A stretch of 64,000 nucleotides of DNA from Bin80 sp026708685. Lineage in GTDB: Bacteria; Bacteroidota; Rhodothermia; Rhodothermales; Bin80. The notes under the pieces are model-generated. The model worked only from the letters and a program-made list of their open reading frames with translations, was not told the origin of the DNA and did no database searches. Position 1 is the stretch's first letter. Every line of letters begins with the position of its first letter. The stretch lies in NCBI GenBank assembly GCA_965200955.1, contig OZ241742.1, forward strand, positions 806,001 through 870,000, read 5' to 3'. Shown here in pieces: positions 46,483 to 54,989 of the stretch. Both the position numbers and the translations under genes were made by a program.

Positions 46483-47931
46483 ATGGGCAGCCCACATCGG
46501 CTGACTTGTCGAATGACAAGGCGAGAAATGCTTACCATGTGCCGTAATGGTTTTGGTGGAGTGGCTCTCTTGGGATTGATGGGAAGTTCCGCCTTTGGAA
46601 AGATCATCAATAAGATTGTTTCTCCCGAAAAAAATCCATTACATCCAAGAGCTGGAGATTTCATTCCAAAAGCGAGAAGCATCATCTTTTTGTACATGGA
46701 TGGTGGTGTTTCACAGGTGGATAGTTTTGATCCCAAACCACGTCTTGCTCTGGAGAATGGAGAAAATCCTTACGATAAATTTTCGGTTGATGCAACACAG
46801 TTCAACAGTATTGGAAAGATTCTCAAAAGCCCATGGGAGTTTCACCGATATGGAGAGAGCGGAATAGCAGTCAGTGACTTATTCCCTCATGTGGGTCAAT
46901 GCGTGGATGATCTTGCCGTCGTTCGTTCTATGGTAGCAGATTTTCCAGAACATACTAACGCCAATTACTTTCTTCATACAGGAATTGGGATCCAGGGTCG
47001 CCCCTCTATGGGTGCATGGATCAATTATGGTCTTGGAAGCGAAAATCAGGATTTACCGGGGTATGTAGTTTTGGATGGAGGCTTAATTCCTCCAGGAGGA
47101 CTGGATAATTTCAACAGTGGTTTTTTGCCAGCTACTTACCAGGGATCTATTTTTCGTTCGGGTGATATGGCCCTACCCAATATTGAACCTCTGGAACCCA
47201 CTTCGGATCTCCAACGCAGAAAATTGAACCTGATGAGCCGAACAGATCAGCATCTGTTGGGCCGGATTGGACACGCAGATCAGGTAGAGTCGGCTATATC
47301 CAACTATGAGCTTGCGTATCGCATGCAGGCCTCTGTTCCTGAATTGACTGATTTGTCTGGAGAAACGCAAGCGACGAAGCGTCTCTACGGAATGGATTCT
47401 GATGATACAAATACGAGAATTTATGCTACTCAATGTCTACTGGCCCGAAGGCTTGTAGAGCGTGGAGTTCGTTTCATTGAATTGACATGTCCTAATGTCG
47501 GTGCTGACCGGTGGGATCAGCACTCCAACCTTAAAGATGGGCATGAGCGTAATGCTCATGCTGTGGATCAGCCCATTGCTGGTTTGATCAGAGACTTGAA
47601 GGCACGAGGCCTCTTGGAAGAAACGCTTGTGGTTTGGGCGGGTGAATTTGGGCGTACTCCCTTTGCTCAGGGTGCTGATGGACGAGATCATAATCCATCA
47701 GCATTCAGTATCTGGTTAGCAGGGGCGGGAATTAAAGGTGGAACCGTCTATGGAGCAACCGATGAATACGGTTATCGTGTTGTTGACAAGAAGACAACCA
47801 TCCATGATTTGCATGCAACGATGTTGTATCTATTAGGCTTGGAGCATGAGCACTTGACCTATCGTTTTAGTGGGCGGGATATCCGATTAACAGATGTAGG
47901 TGGAAGAGTAATTCGTGGAATCCTGTCATAG
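46483..47931 (+). CDS. DUF1501 (sulfatase-like) Tat-exported protein
   Basis: This is a 482-residue protein. A twin-arginine signal lies at residues ~11-40 (TRREMLTMCRNGFGGVALLG). The body has DUF1501 strings: IIFLYMDGGVSQVDSFDPKP, PEHTNANYFLHTG, RMQASVPELTDL, LARRLVERGVRFIEL, VVWAGEFGRTPFAQG, GRDHNPSAFSIWLAGAGIKG and TIHDLHATMLYLLGL. The fold is that of alkaline phosphatase/sulfatase relatives, but members generally lack a proven reaction. It normally forms a two-gene unit with PSCyt1-DUF1549-DUF1553 proteins. Here it appears to be the partner of the 31547 gene, separated by two surface-protein genes. Confidence 0.87.
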   Translation: MGSPHRLTCRMTRREMLTMCRNGFGGVALLGLMGSSAFGKIINKIVSPEKNPLHPRAGDFIPKARSIIFLYMDGGVSQVDSFDPKPRLALENGENPYDKFSVDATQFNSIGKILKSPWEFHRYGESGIAVSDLFPHVGQCVDDLAVVRSMVADFPEHTNANYFLHTGIGIQGRPSMGAWINYGLGSENQDLPGYVVLDGGLIPPGGLDNFNSGFLPATYQGSIFRSGDMALPNIEPLEPTSDLQRRKLNLMSRTDQHLLGRIGHADQVESAISNYELAYRMQASVPELTDLSGETQATKRLYGMDSDDTNTRIYATQCLLARRLVERGVRFIELTCPNVGADRWDQHSNLKDGHERNAHAVDQPIAGLIRDLKARGLLEETLVVWAGEFGRTPFAQGADGRDHNPSAFSIWLAGAGIKGGTVYGATDEYGYRVVDKKTTIHDLHATMLYLLGLEHEHLTYRFSGRDIRLTDVGGRVIRGILS

Positions 47932-48013
47932 TTTTGCGAGTAGAAATATTAAACCGGATGATTGGCATCTAATTTTTGTAACAATTCTAACGGTTAAACT
48001 TGCGACAGTGTCC

Positions 48014-48021
48014 TATATTAC
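48014..48021 (+). promoter_or_regulatory. Candidate -10/-7 promoter element TATATTAC
   Basis: TATATTAC lies 44 bases before the ATG of the Panacea gene, matching the TATNTTAC pattern seen before other genes here. Confidence 0.28.
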
Positions 48022-48065
48022 TGGAACATCTTCATTGCTAATCAAGGGTTTGTCTTCTTTGTCAA

Positions 48066-48644
48066 ATGTCTAGTAAATCTATTCAACCCGTGGCCACGGA
48101 AGCTATAGTGGTTTCGTTTTTGCTGACTAAGGCCAAAGAAATTGGCAGGTGGGGTTTGACTCCTCTCCAAGTCAATAAGCTTGCCTTCATTTTGCATGGT
48201 TGGACCTTAGGTTTCTTGGAGCGTCCGCTATTTGATAATAGCCCAAAGCGTATCCAAGCTTGGAGATATGGGCCAGTGGTCGTGGGCATATATCGTACTT
48301 TAAAGCCTTTTGGTAACAATTTGGTAACAATTGATCATATTAAAACTAGATACCAGTATGGTAAGGATGATCCTTCAAAATATGAAGATGTCATTTCTGT
48401 GGACATTGAAGAGTTTATGCAAAAAGACAAAGATGCCACCGGTCATTTAGACTGGGTGTATGACATTTATTCTGACTTAGATGGTGGGCAGTTAATTAGC
48501 TATACCCACAGGAGAGGTGGGCCTTGGGATCAGTGCCGAGCTAGGGGGTTTGAGGTGCTTGGACTCCGTGGAGAGAAACATATCCCCGACGATGTGATTC
48601 AGACTTATTATAAAGAGTATATTAAAAACAATCTAAATTCGTGA
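48066..48644 (+). CDS. Panacea (DUF4065/SocA-like) antitoxin-domain protein
   Basis: This is a 192-residue cytoplasmic protein with no signal peptide. The Panacea/DUF4065 pattern is clear: FLLTKAKEIGRWGLTPLQVN, KLAFILHGWTLGFLERPLFD, IQAWRYGPVVVGIYRTLKPF, then a helical C-terminal part ending SYTHRRGGPWDQCRARG. Proteins with this domain (PanA) act as antitoxins to many unrelated small toxins, some with membrane segments. The next gene, 197 bp downstream, encodes a coiled-coil protein with a frameshifted membrane segment, and a second truncated copy of this domain lies at 49615. A toxin-antitoxin role is inferred from domain and context. Confidence 0.82.
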   Translation: MSSKSIQPVATEAIVVSFLLTKAKEIGRWGLTPLQVNKLAFILHGWTLGFLERPLFDNSPKRIQAWRYGPVVVGIYRTLKPFGNNLVTIDHIKTRYQYGKDDPSKYEDVISVDIEEFMQKDKDATGHLDWVYDIYSDLDGGQLISYTHRRGGPWDQCRARGFEVLGLRGEKHIPDDVIQTYYKEYIKNNLNS

Positions 48645-48841
48645 AAGATCACAATCCAGATTTAGATAATGATGATGGGAGCCAACTCAAATCTCGGATT
48701 TCGGAACATTGCTGGATCAGAACGTCGTAGCCAACTTCAGAGTAGATTGATACCTGATTGTAAGTTGAACTAAAACCAGATATTTCGATCGTGCACCGAA
48801 ATTCGAAACATTACATTTAACTTAATGTCCAACTGTAAATC

Positions 48842-49125
48842 ATGCAAGACGAAAACTCAAACTTAGAGTTTACTCACATATCTCAATTGTTTCGCAAGCC
48901 TGACCTGACGGTAAACCAACTCACCGAACGCGTAATTGATATGGCCTCCGCTAGGTTTAAATCTGAGTTTGATTCATTCAAAACTGCTGTAGAGTCAAAA
49001 CTTGACTCTACCAAAGAATCCCAGGATACAATGATTGATGCACAGAACGCAAAGTACAATGTTCTGATCTGGGCGACTGGATTGCTGGACTGGTAATTTC
49101 GGCCGCGATCCTATTCAAAGGGTAG
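48842..49125 (+). pseudogene. Small coiled-coil/transmembrane protein, frameshifted before the membrane segment; possible Panacea-linked toxin
   Basis: The first frame (48842-49096) encodes 84 residues with a coiled-coil region (VIDMASARFKSEFDSFKTAV, SKLDSTKESQDTMIDAQNAK) and ends LIWATGLLDW. Inserting one base near 49087 continues it as GLVISAAILFKG with a stop at 49123-49125. This forms a normal ~20-residue C-terminal membrane helix and a protein of about 94 residues. Small membrane proteins of this shape are among the toxins paired with Panacea antitoxins. Loss of the helix would inactivate such a toxin. The toxin role is inference; the frameshift could also be a sequence error. Confidence 0.55.
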
Positions 49126-49600
49126 AGACGATGAGATCAGGATAAGCTCTGTCATTTGAATCGTCAAATTGAGTGATTACATTTAAAGTATCCCATTTTC
49201 AACAAAACGTAATCTGCCGCTCAGCTATCAACCCTGAAGATCGCAGAATCGCCATTTTTAGTTCGGCACGACCGAAGAGGGGCTGACCACCAAGGAAATT
49301 TGAAGTCGATTTGAAACGTTTTGGCAGAGTCTATACCTCTTGAATATTTGAGATGGGGGATGGATGATTCTTCTCCAAATCAACGAACATATACCACAGT
49401 AAAGAAATTGCAATTTCTTGGTTACTAGAAGATCATCTCCTTACAACTTTATTGGTTTGGAAACTTATGATCTTTTCATTTCGCACATTAAAAATTGCCT
49501 TTGAACATCTTAAGGCTTTTGTGCGTACGTTATGTGCACTTACTCACAATTTACTTTATTTGACTAACAATGCACGAAGCTCCCTTAGATCCTTGAGTAG
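49126..49600. other. Intergenic region between two toxin-antitoxin-like sets
   Basis: About 475 bp with no convincing gene. A 64-codon frame at 49452-49646 overlaps the Panacea fragment in another frame and has no family likeness. This interval may contain decayed upstream parts of the second Panacea gene. Confidence 0.4.
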
Positions 49601-49614
49601 TCTCGGATTATATT

Positions 49615-49797
49615 TTGTGGAAAAGGAGGGAAAGAGATACTACTAATCTTGATGTGATTAAGTTGGTATATCTATCTCACGTCTGGTATCTAGGAATTTA
49701 TGAACTTCCACTCATCAAAGAGCCAGTGGAAGCGTGGCCACACGGTCCTGTAATTCCCAGTGTGTATGAGCGATTTAAAGGGGAATTATATCCATAA
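49615..49797 (+). pseudogene. Truncated second Panacea (DUF4065) antitoxin gene
   Basis: About 60 residues carry the core of the Panacea domain: NLDVIKLVYLSHVWYLGIYE, LIKEPVEAWPHGPVIPSVYE, then RFKGELYP and a stop. There is no ATG (the frame can only start at TTG 49615), and the N-terminal ~20 residues of the domain are missing. The C-terminal half is also missing: the frame stops 10 bases before the stop codon of tnpB on the other strand. Truncation by insertion of the TnpB element is the simplest explanation. The next plus-strand gene, at 51195, would be its former partner. Confidence 0.75.
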
Positions 49798-49819
49798 GTA
49801 ACCAGGTTATAGAGTTACT
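49797..49819 (-). repeat. Hairpin at the 3' end of tnpB, candidate element right end
   Basis: AGTAAC at 49797-49802 and GTTACT at 49814-49819 form a six-base-pair stem around the tnpB stop codon. IS200/IS605-type elements carry subterminal hairpins near their ends, and the omega RNA of TnpB overlaps this region. The exact element end is not defined. Confidence 0.4.
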
Positions 49820-50999
49820 GACTGATCCATTTCACGGCTCATAGGAGTCTCTAATGAGAACGCTCCTCCACGTGCAGATGCCCCAATCCCGAAGGCCTGT
49901 AGTATATTCGCAGATGCATTCAGATCTGCGTGATCCGTATGCCCACAGGACATACACTTAAACTTGCTTTGTGTCTTGCGATTCTTCTTGCTGGTATGTC
50001 CACACTGGTTACACCGTTGACTGGTAAACTTAGGATCTACAAGCACTACGTTACCAAACTTGTAATCGCAGTAGGAATTAAACCTGCTCCATCCAGCGTT
50101 CTGAATGACGCGGTTCAATCCTGCTTTGGCTTTCACATTCTTGCCAGGATCTTCAATCGTACCCTTGGCTGACTTGGACATGTTCTTGATCTTCAAGTCT
50201 TCACGCTTCAAGGTGTAAGCCTTATTTGACAGGTTTCTACTGTGCTGATGTGCCGCATTGACTCGGCAGTTCTTCTGTTTCCGCTTCCACTTGTTGATCT
50301 TCCGTTTGGTTCGCTTGAATCGTCCAGATCCTCTCTGTTGTCTGGATAACTTACGTTGATACCTGCGAATCCTTATTTCTTTATCGGTCAGATCAGGTAA
50401 AGAACACATGCCTCGTTCACCGTCACTGGAAGAATACGCGATGTTGTACGTGTTCAAATCAATTCCGATCTCTTTGCCATCATCCTCTCTTTCTGGCAGA
50501 TCAAAGACTTTGTAGAGTACGGACATCTTCCAGTATCGACCCTCTTTTTTCACCGTCACTTCAATCGGTTCAGCGTTTGGATAAGGATTACCCCCTTTTC
50601 TACGCATCTTCATCCAGCCTACCTTTTGAATGTAGATATTATCGTCTACAATATTGAACGTCCCCTTAGGAGCCGTAAACGCTTTATGCTTGTACTTATT
50701 GTGAAACGTAGGGTGGTCACGCGTTCCCTTGAAGAATTCCTTCCAAGCCTCTGCTTGCCCTTTCAACGTGTAACGGACAATCGCAGATGAGTACTTAGAC
50801 AACCAACTCGTTTCTTTACGCAAAGACGGGTAACGCTTGATTAAGGAGAAGAAAGATGTTGAAGGATTTTCCGTATCCTCATGTTTGAATTCACTGTTAA
50901 TCTGTTTTAGGATTACATTCCACACAAACAGACATGCTCCAGCCAATCCATGCAATAACAGGCTTTATATTGGGTGCCCGGTAGTAATCGGTACTCCAT
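49807..50999 (-). pseudogene. tnpB: TnpB (IS1341-type) RNA-guided nuclease, N-terminal frameshift
   Basis: An open frame of 382 residues ends at 50955 with only a TTG start. The typical TnpB N-terminus (MEYRLLPGTQYKA) lies upstream in another frame, starting at ATG 50999; a missing base near 50960 separates it from LHGLAGACLFVWNVILKQ. The rest is complete: RuvC Asp in IGIDLNTYNIAYS, Glu in LKREDLKIKNMSKS, zinc-ribbon CNQCGH...CMSCGH, and third Asp in DHADLNASANIL. TnpB proteins cut DNA using an RNA made from the element's right end. Translation from TTG would lose the first part of the WED-like domain, so activity is doubtful unless the frameshift is an error. Confidence 0.85.
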
Positions 51000-51194
51000 T
51001 CCACGATAAGCAGTGGAACAGGAATGATCCGAAGAGTTAGAAGCCTTTGTAACAGGCATGATATCAAAGCAAGTTGATGTTATGGTAAGCAATAGGGTAG
51101 ATTCACAGCCTATCCTATTGTGTCTGTTATTATACTCTCCCAAATAGAAGTGTTCCATTCGTTGTTACTTTGCGATATAATTCCCAAGATTATC

Positions 51195-51578
51195 ATGCCA
51201 AAACAAAAAGAGCCTAATCATAAAATTCCTCCAGCAGAACTACCAAATCGTTCTGCTACGGAACGCGAGTTCAATGATTTATTGTATCCCAGTGCAAAAC
51301 AGCACAGTGATTTAGCCCAGAACGTTGCTGTACTTGAAGAACGTATTTCCCATTTAGCTACGCATGAGGATTTACAGAGAGTGAAATTCTGGACTATTAC
51401 GACCATTGTCAGCACAGGAATTGCGTTGATATCTGCGGCAGGGTCCATATACATATTCATAAGAGCCGTTTGCAAAACCTACTTGCCAATTCTAAAAGAT
51501 GCACCAAGGGTGCTCTATGGCAATATTTCTGCTGAAACCCTGAGGTTTTGCAAAAGCCTCATAAAAGATGTGTTATAA
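51195..51578 (+). CDS. Small coiled-coil/transmembrane protein, possible orphaned Panacea-linked toxin
   Basis: The frame is open from 51120, but the ATG at 51195 gives the more natural start (MPKQKEPNHKIPPAELPNRS), for 127 residues. A predicted coiled coil (LAQNVAVLEERISHLATHED) precedes one strong membrane helix (FWTITTIVSTGIALISAAGS), followed by a basic tail. I do not recognise a family. The layout, coiled coil then a single membrane segment downstream of a Panacea gene, mirrors the 48066/48842 pair. It may be the toxin whose antitoxin gene was cut by the TnpB element. Confidence 0.6.
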   Translation: MPKQKEPNHKIPPAELPNRSATEREFNDLLYPSAKQHSDLAQNVAVLEERISHLATHEDLQRVKFWTITTIVSTGIALISAAGSIYIFIRAVCKTYLPILKDAPRVLYGNISAETLRFCKSLIKDVL

Positions 51579-51840
51579 TCTCTTTATTATGTGGGTATCC
51601 CCCAGATGTAATTCCTGATGAGAGGTCAATACATCCATCTACACTCAATCGAAAATCCTCCAAGTTCAGCACAGATGTATTGGTCATTGATCAGTAGTTG
51701 GACAGCGAGTATCAGTGAGCGATACAATGAGATTATCCACCCGCGGGTAACCCATAAGATTTTGCAATGTAGGAAACTTAATCCAACAAAATAAAGATGC
51801 ACATTACAGTCTAGAGTTCTCACCTGTAGTTTAAATAGTG

Positions 51841-51848
51841 TATATTAG
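51841..51848 (+). promoter_or_regulatory. Candidate -10/-7 promoter element TATATTAG
   Basis: TATATTAG lies 23 bases before the ATG of the TIM-barrel gene, one mismatch from the TATNTTAC pattern at similar spacing elsewhere. Confidence 0.28.
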
Positions 51849-51871
51849 GTAATCCATACGTTCACTAAAAA

Positions 51872-52756
51872 ATGTATCTTGCAATTCATAACTGGATGAA
51901 AGCTGAGCCGCTGGATGCGACCGTTCAGCGTTTGTCGAAGTACGGCTATAAAGCCTTGGAAATCCAAGGGGCACCTGATAAATATGACACTGATCAGGTC
52001 AAAAAACTCCTTGATGATCACGGTGTGCACTGTTGGGGTAGTGTTACTCTGATGCTGGATGATCGGAATCTTCTCGCTAAAGATGAGAAGCAACGTGCGC
52101 AATCAGTGACCTATGTAAAGGACTGCATCCAAATGGTCAGTGCACTTGGCGGGAAAGTCATCTCGGTAGTCCCAGGAACGGTTGGTAAACTGGTCCCCGA
52201 TTCGACTCCCGAAATGGAATGGGACTGGTGCGTGACCGCACTCAAAGACATCAATGACTATGCCCGTTCATGCAAGGTGAAGATTGGTATTGAACCAATC
52301 AATCGGTTTGAAACCTATTTCATCAATCGTGGAGCACAAGCGTTAGCACTTGCCGATGCGGTCGCACCCGATTGCGGAGTTTGTTTGGATATTTTCCACA
52401 TGAACTTAGAAGAAGATGATCCTATCGCGGCAATTCATGAGGCTGGTGATCGATTGGTGAATTTTCATGTCGCTGATAACAACCGCATGGCATGTGGAAT
52501 GGGATCTCTCAACTGGCCACAGATCATCAAGGCTCTTCGGGAAGTGGGCTATCAGGGAGCCCTTTCGGTAGAATTTTGCCCTCCTCTGGACCGAACTCCT
52601 GCCAATCGATTTCCTGGGAGTGTGGATCTGAATCCAGAAGGCATTTCAGAATCTGAGCGGAAGTTTCTGGAAGATCACGGAAGCAGTGTATTCAGTGCAG
52701 ACTTTTATGATCTTCATGTCCGAAAATCCGCAGAGACTTTGCTACCACTCATTTAG
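51872..52756 (+). CDS. Sugar epimerase/isomerase-like TIM-barrel protein
   Basis: This is a 294-residue cytoplasmic protein of the xylose-isomerase-like TIM-barrel (AP_endonuc_2) family. The four metal ligands of the tagatose/psicose 3-epimerase and hydroxypyruvate-isomerase group are visible: Glu in IGIEPINRFETYF, Asp in CLDIFHMNLEEDD, His in VNFHVADNNRMACG and Glu in LSVEFCPPL. The likely reaction is keto-sugar or related hydroxy-ketone epimerisation with a divalent metal. It converges on the four-gene minus-strand operon (77 bp between stops) and may act in the same catabolic route. It is not more closely named because several enzymes share this pattern. Confidence 0.82.
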   Translation: MYLAIHNWMKAEPLDATVQRLSKYGYKALEIQGAPDKYDTDQVKKLLDDHGVHCWGSVTLMLDDRNLLAKDEKQRAQSVTYVKDCIQMVSALGGKVISVVPGTVGKLVPDSTPEMEWDWCVTALKDINDYARSCKVKIGIEPINRFETYFINRGAQALALADAVAPDCGVCLDIFHMNLEEDDPIAAIHEAGDRLVNFHVADNNRMACGMGSLNWPQIIKALREVGYQGALSVEFCPPLDRTPANRFPGSVDLNPEGISESERKFLEDHGSSVFSADFYDLHVRKSAETLLPLI

Positions 52757-52833
52757 TGGTGATATCCTCCAACATTAGGATTCACGAGTTCCTTTCAAAT
52801 CCCCCAGTGGAGGGGAGTAGTGCACAGATCTGG

Positions 52834-53760
52834 TTACATCACCCGATCCACAAACTCCCGGTTATGGACGGTCACAGGAACCTCCATCAGCTCCAGTATG
52901 CCCCGTGCCACATGTTCAGATAACCTTCGGAACGCTTCCTCTCCCTTTTCCTTGGTGGCCCGCAATGGATTTCCAATGACCCCACTTTCAATAAACTCAT
53001 GGTGATCCATGGGAAAATTGAAATACGTATACCCTTCAAACTCTACATCGGGCATTCCGTCCTTTTTTGCAAATGATTTTGGGAGAAAATCAGGAATATG
53101 TGCCTTCGTAAACGCGGCCCGTTCCATCCGCACAAGATCTTCATTCCATGCGAGATCTTGCGCAGTCTCTAATTCACTCGCATGCCAACCCGGCGTTTCT
53201 TCAGGTGGATTTTCCATCAGACCTTTTAAAATTCCCGTATATCGTTCCATATAGGGCTTTACAAAGCTGATGAGGGCCCCGGTTTCATAACGAAGCTTAC
53301 GCAGTACGGGGTCCACAACCTTGATGTTTGAGCCATGACCATTGATGAAGATGATTCGGTTGAATCCATGATGAATCAGACTTCGGGCGACATCATGCAT
53401 GACCGCTAAGAGGGTCGAACTCCGAACCGTGATGGTTCCACGTCCTTCGCCGGGAAGATGCATATGTTGGGGGGAATATCCCATCCAAATAGGCGGAGAA
53501 TACAAGACTCCGATCAAATGTCCGATACGCTCTGAGATATGAACGGCCGTGACCGTATCGGTATACAGGGGTAAATGAGATCCGTGTTGCTCAAGACTGG
53601 CAATGGGAACAAGAATAAGATCCTTGTGCTCAAGATAGGCCCTGATGTCCGTTATGGTCAGGTTCCCCAGATCCCATGACAAAAATTGAGATCGGAATTC
53701 GTCGTCCCCCTCGGTGAGGGTAGGCAAATGCTGAAGGTTCTTGGTTGATGAAGCGATCAT
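52834..53760 (-). CDS. Creatininase-family amidohydrolase
   Basis: This is a 308-residue cytoplasmic protein. Creatininase-family metal motifs are present: LVPIASLEQHGSHLPLYTDT (Glu, His, Asp ligands), RIIFINGHGSN and GWHASELETAQ (His and Glu). In this family the enzymes open cyclic amides or cleave related C-N bonds with two metals, as in creatininase and mycofactocin- or riboflavin-pathway relatives. The start overlaps the end of the UPF0261 gene by four bases (ATGA), a sign of translational coupling. It is the last gene of the operon. The substrate is unknown. Confidence 0.85.
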   Translation of the reverse strand: MIASSTKNLQHLPTLTEGDDEFRSQFLSWDLGNLTITDIRAYLEHKDLILVPIASLEQHGSHLPLYTDTVTAVHISERIGHLIGVLYSPPIWMGYSPQHMHLPGEGRGTITVRSSTLLAVMHDVARSLIHHGFNRIIFINGHGSNIKVVDPVLRKLRYETGALISFVKPYMERYTGILKGLMENPPEETPGWHASELETAQDLAWNEDLVRMERAAFTKAHIPDFLPKSFAKKDGMPDVEFEGYTYFNFPMDHHEFIESGVIGNPLRATKEKGEEAFRRLSEHVARGILELMEVPVTVHNREFVDRVM

Positions 53761-54989
53761 GATGATTGTGACTCTATAAGTTGAATGAATAAATCTGCCA
53801 CGGCTTCACCAAAGAGAGGATCGTTGACATGGCAGTCGTAAAGTTCAATAGGAATATCGGTTCGCAAGTTTTGTTTGAGCTCACCTATGAATCGTGCGTC
53901 AGCATCTGGATCCCAGAAGACTCCATCGGGGACATTGGGAATCGACAGTCCTTTGATCGGGATGGCCACTTTTACAGGTCCAGTGGCTGGATTGAGTTTA
54001 CGGGCAAAAATCCGTCCAAGTTCGGCCATTTCATCGCTTGAGGCTCGTACGAGGACATACTCTGGATTATGATCATACATCGGGCGGTCACGGAGTGCAT
54101 CAGGTACAGTACCAGTACTCCACACACTAAAATCGATACACCCAGGAACGATGATTTGTGGCAATCCCAAACGACCGATCACTTCTAGTCTGTCGGGTCC
54201 TCCGTCGTGAATTCCACCCACCAACGGATCATATACCTCATTGGTTGTATAATCAATGACACCAATAAACTGGTCCTGTGATGCCAGTTCTTCCATGGCT
54301 GGGCCGCCTACTCCATTGGAGTGAAAAATCACAGCTTCAAAGCCAGCGGCTTCCAGACGTTTTTTGGCCGCCATGATAGCAGTGGTGGTATTACCAAGCA
54401 TCGTGATAGCCACAAGATTCCCTTTTGGAGAGATGAGCCCTCTGCCCTTTGCAATCATTCCATAGAGTGCACCAGCCACATTATCAAAAACGCTACATGC
54501 GATAGGGTTTAATCCAAGGATGTCAACCACCGAATGGACTACCATCATATCTCGAGTCCCCACCAGTGGAGCAAAATAATGATGACCAGATGCGATCGGA
54601 GAGACGAGAACCTTCGGAACTCCGACGGGAAGAACCATCATGGCGGATGCACCCATCACGGCCCCTTCTGCACCACCCATACTTACCGCTGCGTCTACTT
54701 GGCCATTTTGAAAGAGTTCAAGGACAAGATTGCTCAAGGATGCCTGCATCATTCCAACGGCTTTCCCCCGACTACCAGCCTTGCGAATGGATTCAAGATC
54801 TGACCCTGCATAGGTCGCAGACTGTTCGTGGGCAATATCCGGTACGATGTCCAAGGGATCTCCCAGAATACCAGAATCAATGACAATCGTCGATAATCCA
54901 TGCGATTGAAGGCGATCTCGAAGATAGGCAATTTCTGGACCTTTAGTATCCAAGGTTCCAATGAGTACGACAGTTTTCGCCATGATCAA
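53757..54989 (-). CDS. UPF0261 / Tm-1-like ATP-binding domain protein
   Basis: This is a 410-residue cytoplasmic protein. It starts MAKTVVLIGTLDTKGPEIAY, and contains GSRGKAVGMMQASLSNLV, GVPKVLVSPIASGHHYFAPL, MLGNTTTAIMAAKKRLEAAG, VGGIHDGGPDRLEVIGRLGL and IPIKGLSIPNVPDGVFWDPD. This is the full length of the UPF0261/Tm-1-like family, whose plant member Tm-1 has an ATP-binding N-terminal half. Bacterial members sit in catabolic operons, often with a TIM-barrel PEP-hydrolase-like partner, which is absent here. It overlaps both neighbours by four bases. The reaction is not established. Confidence 0.87.
   Translation of the reverse strand: MIMAKTVVLIGTLDTKGPEIAYLRDRLQSHGLSTIVIDSGILGDPLDIVPDIAHEQSATYAGSDLESIRKAGSRGKAVGMMQASLSNLVLELFQNGQVDAAVSMGGAEGAVMGASAMMVLPVGVPKVLVSPIASGHHYFAPLVGTRDMMVVHSVVDILGLNPIACSVFDNVAGALYGMIAKGRGLISPKGNLVAITMLGNTTTAIMAAKKRLEAAGFEAVIFHSNGVGGPAMEELASQDQFIGVIDYTTNEVYDPLVGGIHDGGPDRLEVIGRLGLPQIIVPGCIDFSVWSTGTVPDALRDRPMYDHNPEYVLVRASSDEMAELGRIFARKLNPATGPVKVAIPIKGLSIPNVPDGVFWDPDADARFIGELKQNLRTDIPIELYDCHVNDPLFGEAVADLFIQLIESQSS

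Larger units (their letters stand above)
49797..51000 (-). mobile_element. IS1341-type (IS200/IS605 superfamily) TnpB-only element, approximate bounds
   Basis: A single tnpB-like gene without an adjacent tnpA is the IS1341-type layout. The left bound is set by the truncated Panacea frame and the hairpin at 49797-49819. The right bound is set only by the N-terminal tnpB coding sequence. No terminal inverted repeats or target duplication are expected for this superfamily. Confidence 0.55.

Noticed and set aside
49807..50999. TnpB-like protein as a Cas12-type effector
   Set aside because: The length, the short zinc-ribbon layout and the absence of cas1, cas2 or a repeat array fit an IS1341-type TnpB instead.
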